This document shows, piece by piece, positions 21,700-31,100 of a DNA stretch of 55,000 bases (the stretch's first letter is position 1; every line of letters begins with the position of its first letter). The notes beneath the pieces were generated by a model, which saw only the letters and a list, made by a program, of their open reading frames with translations, made no database searches and was not told the origin of the DNA. The position numbers and the translations under genes are program-made. Where the stretch lies: assembly GCA_905221605.1 (NCBI GenBank), contig CAJNDS010002119.1:585001-640000 (forward strand). Direction: 5' to 3'. Source of the stretch: Symbiodinium natans (taxonomy: Eukaryota; Sar; Dinophyceae; Suessiales; Symbiodiniaceae).

Positions 21700-23500
21700 A
21701 TTATTCGCAATGCTGCTTGTTAGCAGTGCTGCCTCTTGCGGGATCATGCTGTGCCTCTTTTTTTTTAGGCTCTGCACATCCAAGGGTAGCTGTTGCTTTC
21801 GAGAATTACCATGCCTCTCCCGGCACAGTCTCACGGCTTCAGCTTCGGATGTGAAGTTCGGGAGCCTTTCCCCGAACCCCAACAACAAAAGCCTTCAAGG
21901 TGCTCAACGCCTAACGCTACCCACCCTAAAGTCTCAAGTTGTGTTGTTCCCTAATCAACCTAGACCCTTCGCCCAAGCAATTGGCACGTAGAAATCGGGG
22001 TGGCGCTAGTCAGGAAGAGCTGAAACCAGAACTTACGAAACCCTGAAGTATCTTCAAACCCTCAAAATACGGCCCTAAACCCTAAACGGATACAGACCAG
22101 GCTTTGGCTGTGAAGACCATTGCAATGATGCAAAGACCTGGTCACCCATTGCGCCTTCGCCTGCCTCAGAAGGGGCTGGATATTCGTGAAAGATCATTGT
22201 GCCATATGGAAAATCAAGGTAGACCAAATGAACGTGGGCACATTCACGTAGCTACATGTATGAAAAAGAGGAAACAGCATATGAAAAAAGAGTTTCAGCA
22301 CACTGCGAGGGTGTTGAGGCTTAGGCCAATTCATGAATTGTCAAAAGGACTACATGATTCTTCGCAGTTCAGAGAGAAGGGTTTGAGTCGGGTTCAGGGA
22401 TTCCAGGCTGAAGCTACTAAGCGTCCTCCGAAGTCTCCTAAACCTTAAACCCTCAGCCCTAAACCCGAAACCCGAAACCCAGAGAGGTGCCCGTCATGGA
22501 TTCTGGCTCGGCCTACAGATGGTGGCTGCTGCAGCTGTCGGATGTCCACTGGCGAGGCCAGCTGCCGACTGCCACTTAAGACACATAGGAAGGGCTGCTT
22601 GCTCCAGGGCCTTGGCCCTTCTTAGCTCAAAATACTCGCATCTGCATATAAGCTTTTTTTCTCTAGGTACATGCAGTGGTGTCTTTCTATGTAAGATCTA
22701 AGTATATGCAATGGCAAATCCAGGTGGGGACCAGGACAAAGCGGACAAGGCCAACCTCTGCGCCTCTGGAGGCGAACGCTGCCCCATGCCGAGGGAAATT
22801 CTTGGGCCCCCCAAAACACCCGAAATCCGTTAAAATTGGGTTTCGGGCATCTGAGGTGGTGGGCTAAGGCTTCTGCGTGTGGCCTTTTGTGGGTGTAGGC
22901 AAGGGCTTGAGGTCAGGTCGAGCGGTTGACTGTTTGCGGGCATTTCCGACATGTTGTCTTCTCGTCCATTGAAGCATACCCTGCAGAAGGCATGGACCCC
23001 TCTCAGCTCAACTTTCGCTTCTCCTGGAAGGTCTGACGTCTGGTATTGGGTTGGTGTGGTCTACACAGAGTGCTCTCCTTAAAATCACGCTAAACAGAGA
23101 GCTCAACTCCGTCGGGTCCACCTCTAGTCACCGTTGGCTCCAAATGAACCTGGCCTTTTGGAACCCATGCCCTGCCTCCACAGCCTCCAAAGCCCGAGGC
23201 AATCCTAAACTTCCTCAATATTTAAACTGCATCATTTAGTCCTTGGCACTCGGCTTCTATCCTGGCACTTCGGAGATCAGGTTCCGGCTTGGTTTTGGAT
23301 TCCGGCTTCGCCCTCAGCGCCATCCCGGCTTGGCTGAAGCCTCTTCTGGTGACTGCTCTGCCACTGGGCGTTCATGGGAAGAAGGACCGAAGGAAGGAAG
23401 GAAGGAAGGAAGGAAGGAAGGTGGGGGTTTAGGGCCTCCCCCACCCCAGCGCTTTTTTATTTGGACATATGGCAGTTGATCAGAGTGCCCAGCCTCCAAA
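21700..23500. other. No firm gene
   Basis: Contains a weak basic open frame at 22104-22448 (starting MAVKTIAMMQRPGH), short CCCTAAA remnants at 22075-22090 and 22441-22480, and a (GGAA)n tract at 23390-23420. Confidence 0.3.
23390..23420. repeat. (GGAA)n microsatellite
   Basis: About seven GGAA/GAAG units in tandem. Confidence 0.93.
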
Positions 23501-23509
23501 GTCAGCCTT

Positions 23510-25182
23510 TGACATCTTCCTTTGACTGGCAATCAAGAACTGCAGCGGGTTGGAAAGATGTAGCGTTGCAAATCCACCACGAGTTTCCTGATGTCGTGCT
23601 GCCCAAGGATGGAGGAACTGCCCGGCTGTGCCTTCGGCCTGTGAGAGCACACTTGCCCTGTCGTGTGTGTGTGTGTGTGGGGAAACCGCAAAGCCCCTGA
23701 AAGCCCATTCGAGCTTCGATCTCCAAAGTCCGAAACATCCCCCCGAAGCCCAGAAACCTTTCTTAAACGATGTTTTGGGATCCTCGGCGGCTCCGAGGGT
23801 CCAGAGTCATCTGCCGATGCCCTGCAAAAATGAATTCGGACGTGCGCATCTTCTGATCTTGATCCTGCCACTTTAAGAAAGGCCGAGGCCTAAACCCTGA
23901 GCCCTGCAGTTCCGCGCGAAGGAAAGATCTTCGCAAGGACTGTTGTGATTTGTTGGACCCTTATGGTATTTTGGGCCCCTTTGAAAACTCTGCAGAGAGC
24001 AACAGAGGTTCGCCCTTCGGCTCTGGCTTTCACGACGCCGTTCCTCCGGGCGTGCCGTCGTCGGTGCAGGCCGTGCCGACCTTTGGTGTGGCATGCCCCG
24101 TTGGCCACCGCAAGGCGTCTTGGAGCTTAGAAGCAGCCCCTATGACGCTCCTGAGAGCTCTAAAGCTCTAAGCCCTAAATAGGCCCCGAATCCTAGACCC
24201 TCTTCGATGCATCTCTTCTTGGGTCCTTCGAGCATCTTCGAACCCAAGGTGTGGCCAAAGCTGTCGCTCCTTATTGGGGAGGTGCCCTGGATTGTCTAAA
24301 GATTGCCGAAGCTGATGTCATGTCTCATGCAGGAAGCCCAAGAGAGCTCAAGCGCTCCGGACTTCTCCAACCCACACCTTCTCGGTCCCTTGACGCAACC
24401 ACATCAACATCTCATTCGGAGCCCAGGTCCGCTTGGAGGTGGATCCGATATTTTACATCGAAGCTGGGCGTGCTTTTGAGGGTCGTTTGGAGCAGCTGCG
24501 GTTCAATCTCACTCTGATTCCCTGCAAGCCTAACTCCTCAGTACATGGCCCCAAAAAATCCCCCCTGAAGCACACTGAAAGGGAGGGGCCATGGGTAGCA
24601 GAACCCAGGAAGTGCGCTCTTCGAACCTCACAGTGGCCGTCTTCTGCGACTTGAACATGGCAGACTTTGTGATCCTGGGCGCCAGCATGCTGAGCCTTGG
24701 CTGTGCTACCCCCCTGTGAAGTCGGACTACTTACATCGCCGAAGAGGACAACCACTCATGCCGTCACAGACCCTGAACCTCAGTCAGGCCCTATAACCCT
24801 CTCTGCGTCAAGTCGTCGAATACATGTACAAGGCCCCGCAACTTTGACCCCCACAATGGCTGCATCACTTTAGGGTCCATGGATGCACCGCGACCGTTGA
24901 TCCAACGAGGTAAACCTGAGATGTGGGAAGCTTTGGCACTGACAGATTGTTCAGTGAGATGCCCTGAAGCCCGAAGCTTTGTCAAGCCAGCCTGTAGTCC
25001 ACAAGCCTCATCCAAGCAGTAGCAAGAAATTTCCAAAATCTCTTACATCCCTTGGGGCCCAAACGAACGACCAGAACTTCCAAGCTCCAAATCCTCAGCC
25101 AACCCGAAGGAATGCCTTCTACATGAAGATGCACATCGATCCAGAACCCGGTGTCCAGTTCAAGGGTGCGAGTGTCGTCTGA
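23510..25182 (+). CDS. Cluster of exon-like segments, unknown gene
   Basis: Six + strand pieces read as protein: about 23520-23660 (WKDVALQIHHEFPDVVLPKD), 23950-24171 (DPYGILGPFENSAESNRGSP, ending VACPVGHRKASW), 24249-24330 (VAKAVAPYWGGALDCLKIAE), 24412-24540 (VRLEVDPIFYIEAGRAFEGR), 24591-24719 (SSNLTVAVFCDLNMADFVIL) and 25105-25182 (NAFYMKMHIDPEPGVQFKG). Several are preceded by CAG or AAG. They could be exons of one gene lying just before the LINE, or a decayed gene. I could not build a full phase-consistent chain, and no domain was recognised. Confidence 0.35.
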
Positions 25183-25813
25183 TCGTTGGGGGGAATGAGG
25201 TACTTGGTGTTTTGAGGCCTTGGTCTTGAAAGGGCGCTTAGGAAAGCATACGAACAAATCCTCAGGCATGGGGGCCAAGGCCGAAAGCCCTCAACGGCAA
25301 GCATGCCGGTTTCTTTTTTTTTTTGCCTGGGCCAAGCCTGGGCCAAGCCTGGGCCAAAGTGCCCTGCTTCCACTGGGTGAGGATTTCCTGACGAGTGCTC
25401 GAAGGCTTATTTCATCTTTTCGGAGGTCTCGATGAGGCTTGTGCAATTCGAGGTGGCGCGTGTGTGGGACGCAAAAAGCTGTGCGTCACACGTGAGATTG
25501 CAAGTGGGTCAGAGGCCTGAAGACTCCTGAAGACTCAGGGTCCGGGATTTGGAGTTTGGCTTTGGTGGCTGTGCAAAGCAGAGGCAGATGCCTTTGAATA
25601 CTTACCTGTGGGCCACGGATGGATTTAGGATGATTGTAGAAGCGGTCCCCCCTTACCTTATTGCAAAGTACTATACTATAAACTATAATCCTTAACCAAG
25701 AAAAAGTCTACCCCGAATTTTTGGAAACCCCACCCACACGTTGGTCGCATTCCAAGTAAAGATGGTGGCCTCTTGGACTACCCTGTCCCTTGCAGTTGTG
25801 AACCCTCAACTCT
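25183..25813. other. Left flank of the LINE; no gene seen
   Basis: No supportable coding or RNA feature. The short tandem repeat at 25327-25358 is listed separately. Confidence 0.35.
25327..25358. repeat. Three tandem copies of CTGGGCCAAGC
   Basis: A short 11-bp tandem repeat, three near-perfect units. Confidence 0.85.
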
Positions 25814-25826
25814 GAACCCAAACTCA
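25814..25826 (+). repeat. Left copy of the LINE target-site duplication
   Basis: GAACCCAAACTCA here matches 34459-34471 exactly. The GAA part could also derive from the element's tail, so the minimal duplication is 11 bp (ACCCAAACTCA). Confidence 0.75.
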
Positions 25827-25997
25827 AGCCCCCTGGCTCATAGCAAGATACAGTAGCGGGGGTGTCGGTGTGGTTTCCTTTTGGTTTGCGTTTGTGCGTT
25901 GGTCTGCGGTCTCTTTCCTTGACCCTCCCTCCTCTCCCTCTGACTTCAGGGTCGTAGAGGCACTCGAGCTGACTCGATTGCTTGCGTAGTGAGAGCC
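25827..25997 (+). promoter_or_regulatory. LINE 5' UTR (presumed internal promoter region)
   Basis: 171 bp from the left duplication to the first ORF1 ATG, rich in GT and CTCC runs. LINEs normally carry an internal promoter here, but no specific element was recognised. Confidence 0.4.
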
Positions 25998-28199
25998 ATG
26001 ATTGCAGGGCGTCTTGCTTTCCTTACGCTGCTGACATTCTTATGTGGGAGCTTGGCCAGAAAACGGCCATTGGAGGATTCCTCGGATCCCATGCTCGTCA
26101 GTACTGGCGAGGCCCCTCTCTGGACACATCAAGATGGACAGGGCCTGACCTCTGCTGATCTACAAGCCCAAGCAACCGGCAGACAGTTGACTGGTTCCGT
26201 TGAGATTGGCCCAGGCCCAACATTGGACTCAATGCAGCTCACTGCATGCATCTCACATGCACTCCGCACTGACATCGCAGCTGAAGTTGCGATGGATACC
26301 AAGTCATCGGAAGATAACGCTGCTGCCAATCTGGCAACCCTAACAGCGGATGAATCTGCACTGAAGGGGGAAGCGACATATACCCTGGCATGTCCGGAAG
26401 GACATGGTCGGTCCTTCGACGACTCACGAGCCCTGGCATCAATTATGCCGCCGACAGGTGCTGAGGAGATCGGCTCAAATCTGTCGCATCTCACCACATG
26501 CCCCTTGCAAGTACATCCCTCTGGCGCCTCAGCTGCAGGAGTGATCGGAGTCACGCAGTCAGTTGAGACTGCTGCTTCAATTTCGAAGGCGCCTATAATG
26601 GAGGTGTCTGCAACAACCGGGGCAGTGCAGGATACTCTGGTGTCCACGGTTCTGCCGTTCTCTGCAGTTGTTCAGCCACCAGTCGCTTGGAGCTGGGAAG
26701 CCGACATCATGATCGGACAGATGGCTGACCGTGCGCTCGCGGCCCAGGTTGCTCGACAGCTCACCGCGGACATCGCTGTTATTCTTCGAGAGTACAGCTC
26801 CATGATATACACAGCTACAGGACGCTGGTTGAGAACCGACTCAGCAAGACTGGCCAGGCTTTTTCATGCTCACTTTGAGGAGGGCTTCCGTCAATCTTCG
26901 GTCATTTTTGCCTACGAAGCTGCTCTGCAACAAGCGGGGTGCTGCTTTGATGCCTGCGCGCGACTGCCACATCTCCTTCTTCGACAAGGTCTGCAAAGGA
27001 CCAGCGTGGAAGCAGTGCCACATATCGACTCGGCGCCATCCACCCCGTCCAGCAGGCCATTAGTGTGCAGTCATTCGGGTGCATTTCACATGTCCTACCA
27101 AATGACAGGCCCGCAAGGTCTGTCACCTCTAGCCCTCGCACATAGGCAGATGCAACGCGCGCAGCTCAAGCTGCCATCACGCTGTGCTGCACTCCGCCTT
27201 AAGACCCTGAGCCCAGTAGGTACATCACTAGTAATTCCCGCCCCAGGTCCAGCAGTGCGACAAGCCACATCGCCGCCGACTTCAAGTCTTCAGCCGTTAA
27301 GCAGCAGTCTTGCAGGTATAGGGTTTAAAAATCTTCCGGGTTTTGAGCTGCCTGCGCTTTTTGCACGTTCAGCACCTTGCATTGCTCTTCGACGGCTGTT
27401 CCCACAAGCGCAGCCCAGAAGTGCACAGCAGGCACCCTGTCTCTGCCTCTTTAGCGTAATAAAGATAAGTCGCCATGATTGCCGACCCCCCAGCACAAAC
27501 TCGAAGCGCTGCAAGTTGTGTGTTTTGTTTTCGGTCAGCCGACCGGACAGGCTCTACCAGCTGGGGCCCCTGCCAAAGCAAAGCCTCTCACTGTCGCTTA
27601 TGAGCTGCACTTATCGCTCTTCATCGGCCAAGTCGCCTGGCCTCCAGTTTTTCCCTTCCGCATATACGCAAACCAAGAATTCGCTGAATCCTTGCATATC
27701 TGCCTACCAGGCCAAGCCTTACAGGCAGTCTGGCTTCTGCTTGCACGTTCTCTTCATCGACATTCCTCCTTTGCTCAGCCTGCCCGGTCCCAAGTCCGGG
27801 GCGCGACCAAGATACTGCAAGTCTCGCACACTGTACTGCAGTCCTCCACTGAAGGTCGGGGTAGACGTCGTGTGGTCGCGTGGGGTGAGGGTGGAAGGCT
27901 CTGCAGGCCAGCATCCTTCCGAAGTTCACAATCGCTCAGTGCTCTTCCGGCTTCGCCCAGGAACGAAGCTTATCGGCCGTATCCCACATCTGCGGTGGTT
28001 TCCTTGGAGGCCAACCTCTGTATTCGGCTCTCTGTTTGATAGATTGCATCCTCTCACAGTGCACTGTTCCACCAACACCGTTGCTGCCTCCTTCTACAGC
28101 TGGCGCACAATCCGATACTCCCTGGCAAGGAGATGGCGATTCAATATCCTCCATCTCGTCGCCCCTCCCGTCGTCTCTCTCCCAGACGCATCAAACTAA
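25998..28199 (+). CDS. LINE ORF1 protein, unrecognised, signal-peptide-like N terminus
   Basis: A 733-residue frame from ATG 25998 (a GTG nine bases upstream is in the same frame). The start, MIAGRLAFLTLLTFLCGSLA followed by RKRP, looks like a secretory signal or membrane anchor, unusual for a LINE ORF1. Residues about 20-430 are Ala/Thr/Ser-rich with helical stretches (WSWEADIMIGQMADRALAAQ; ARLFHAHFEEGFRQSS). The last 300 residues are Ser/Leu/Pro/Arg-rich low complexity, and another + frame is open over 27479-28039, so the C-terminal part may not be translated as drawn. No CCHC knuckle, RRM or coiled coil was seen. It ends TAA at 28197-28199, two bases before an in-frame ORF2 ATG. Confidence 0.6.
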   Translation: MIAGRLAFLTLLTFLCGSLARKRPLEDSSDPMLVSTGEAPLWTHQDGQGLTSADLQAQATGRQLTGSVEIGPGPTLDSMQLTACISHALRTDIAAEVAMDTKSSEDNAAANLATLTADESALKGEATYTLACPEGHGRSFDDSRALASIMPPTGAEEIGSNLSHLTTCPLQVHPSGASAAGVIGVTQSVETAASISKAPIMEVSATTGAVQDTLVSTVLPFSAVVQPPVAWSWEADIMIGQMADRALAAQVARQLTADIAVILREYSSMIYTATGRWLRTDSARLARLFHAHFEEGFRQSSVIFAYEAALQQAGCCFDACARLPHLLLRQGLQRTSVEAVPHIDSAPSTPSSRPLVCSHSGAFHMSYQMTGPQGLSPLALAHRQMQRAQLKLPSRCAALRLKTLSPVGTSLVIPAPGPAVRQATSPPTSSLQPLSSSLAGIGFKNLPGFELPALFARSAPCIALRRLFPQAQPRSAQQAPCLCLFSVIKISRHDCRPPSTNSKRCKLCVLFSVSRPDRLYQLGPLPKQSLSLSLMSCTYRSSSAKSPGLQFFPSAYTQTKNSLNPCISAYQAKPYRQSGFCLHVLFIDIPPLLSLPGPKSGARPRYCKSRTLYCSPPLKVGVDVVWSRGVRVEGSAGQHPSEVHNRSVLFRLRPGTKLIGRIPHLRWFPWRPTSVFGSLFDRLHPLTVHCSTNTVAASFYSWRTIRYSLARRWRFNILHLVAPPVVSLPDASN

Positions 28200-31100
28200 G
28201 TATGTGCTCTCAGCGCATGATACCCTCCTTCCTCTCGATTGTCAGGTCTATCAAACTGCGCTTGCCTCTACGACGAGTTGTTCTCGCGGCCTCCTCATTT
28301 GATTGGCGCGACTTCACCCACTCCCGCGCTTGCCCTTCCCCACGCTCTCACCCTAAACCTGCCCACTCCAGAACACCCAGTTGCCTCACACCTCATCGCG
28401 CTTCCTCCTTAGCTGCTCCCCCCTTAACTCCCAAACCCGCGCTTCGACTGCTCTCTCTCCTTGCGTGCTTTCAACTGTGTGCCACTGCCCCCGTCACTTT
28501 CCCAACATTACCCGAGCCCAACGGAGCAGCGCATGTCAAAAAATCCTTGTTGCGGGCACAGAAGCGAGCAAACCGTTTTGGCAGAACCACCTATCACGGT
28601 CGGGTCTTGACTGCTAAGCAACTAGGATCTCATTCCCCTAAGCCTGCCCCCAAGTCCGCCAGCTGCACCTCACCTCCCCCCTATCCTAAGCCACATGTTG
28701 ATGTACTCACCTGGAACAGTAGTGGGCTCTCTCAGTCCAAGTTGGCTGAATTACTTGCGTGGCTGAACGCAGAAGACAGCCCGTCTCGATACCGCATCGT
28801 GTGCATCACTGAAACCCACTGGTCAGACACCAGTGAGTTTCACATGCAAGGCTGGAATGCTGTGCACTCCGGCTTCAGCACCAAGGCTGCAGGCATCCTG
28901 CTACTAGTTCATGAGGATCTATGCGCACCGCACCAAATACGGTATAAAGAAATTCTGCCAGGTCGCCTCGTACATCTTCGCATATATCAAGGTTCTGCGC
29001 CAGCCATAGATATCCTCGGTACATACCAGTACGCCTGGAATCTTGCGAGAGGCCCTGGATCTCAACCGCAACGCCGCAAGGCCCTGCTTGATGAGCGGCT
29101 TGATGTCTGGCAGAAAATACGCAGCTGGGTTCAATCTATCCCGGCTAGGAACGCCTTGTTGCTCATTGGTGACTTCAACTGCGGCCTCAAGACGCATTCC
29201 ACACATGTCGGTCGAGGTATCTCAATTCCCCGCTCGGGCTATCCTGACGACCAATACCTCTTCCAGGACATCCTTACCGACTATGCGCTGACAGCTCTCA
29301 ACACCTGGGGGCGCCATGGTCGCAAGGCCGGCACCTTCCAGCACCATTCTGGCTCCGTGACACAGATTGACTTTGCCATTGTTAGGGCCAGACTCACCAC
29401 GCCGCAAGCCCTCCAGGCCAAATCACTCCAGGCAGTCCCCATACTGCCCAAAACTGGCATGTATCACTGCCCCGTGCATCTTACATTTCCTTTGCCTGCA
29501 AACCCCACTGCTCACCAGGCTGCCTCCCAGAGTCTAACGCTGGCCAGTGTCAAAGCTCAGCTTCGCGCCTCTCCGGATACGCAACAGAGCTTCATAGCCA
29601 ATCTCCCTACTCAGGTCCAGGACGAGGAGGACCTCATCAAGTCCATGTACGACTCCTGGGCACTCGCCTGTAGAGAGAATCCACCCCCTGCTACCCGCAC
29701 CAAGGCGGAACAAGTCAAGGAAGAGCTTCAGCGTACAACTTTGGTCACAGTCAGGTCTCTCTGGGCTCTGAGAGATCAAGTGCATCAGAATCGTACCCAG
29801 CTCCTCTCTACTGCCTTACTTCACTGTGTAGCCTCGGCACTCACACCGGTTCAAGCTTACCTACCTGCACGCGTCTCATCCTGGCTGAGAACCAGCACCT
29901 CGCGTTATCTGGGCGCAATCCTACGTTGGTGGAAGCTCAGCACCCAACACGACTGCCAAGCGAGGGCTCTTCGCAAACATTGCCGCGCCAGGAAGAAGAA
30001 ACACCTTGAAGCTCTCATTGCTGACGCACAGGCTGGCAAGCACTGCCTGACGGCCTTACATAACATCCTGAAGAGATTTGCGCCTAAAACCCGGCCCAAA
30101 CGCATCCAACTTCGGACCTCCAGCGGCGACATTCAATCGCCGTCAGCTGAGCTAGCTCAGATCCTCTCGCATTTCCGCGTTGTCTACGACTCGCCGACAA
30201 CCCAACCATCACCTAGAGCTGTTTTGTCTCTGATCACCTTTTCCATCACAGAGATAACTAATGCTTTTCTGCATCTCCCACGGAAGGCTCTCCCATCACA
30301 TTATCCTCCAGCTCCGCTCTGGCAAGCAGCCGCCCCCTTAGCTGCTAGTGTCTTTCACGAATGTCTGCATCAAGCGTTTAAGTCTGAGCGCCTTTATCTA
30401 CCAGACACATGGCATAGAATCCAGGTGGCACTCATCCCTAAACCCTCTAAGCCCCTAAACTGCCCGGGTTCGCTTAGACCCATTTCCCTACTGCCGCCGA
30501 TGGCAAAAGTCCTGGCGAAACTTCTCGCCTCCCGCATTCGTCCTTTTGCGCAGGAAGCTGCCTCCAAACTTCCGCAATATGCCTACCTCCCACAGAGGCA
30601 AACGCTCGACGCTCTCGATCGCGCTTTCTCCCATTGCCACTCGGTGCGACTTAAGCGACAGACAGGCTACATTACCACGAGGGATCGCTACGAAGGCAAA
30701 ATAACAAGGCAGTGTGAAGGGGGCATAACCTTCTCACTTGATCTTCAGAGAGCTTTCGATAGCATCCCCTGGAGTTCACTAGAAACCAGTCTGCAAGACG
30801 CTGGTGTTCCTCGCTCGCTTGTACACCTCATAATGTACTTGCACGAACGAGCCACGTATGTCTTTCGCACCTCGCACTCGCAAGGCTCTATTTTCGCGGG
30901 ACAGGGCATCAGGCAAGGCTGCGGTCTGGCTCCACTAGTATGGACCATTTACTCCCTGAAAATCCTTAAGAGCATGGCATCCATCGCCCCAAACTCGCAG
31001 CGGACGCTCTTTGCAGACGACTTTCTCTTCCAATGGAGCATAAGCTCGCCACAGGACTTCCTGAAAATCCCACACCAAATTGCTGGAATCATCCAGACCC

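Noticed and set aside
26129-26647. 172-codon minus-strand frame within LINE ORF1
   Set aside because: Shadow of ORF1; no independent motif.
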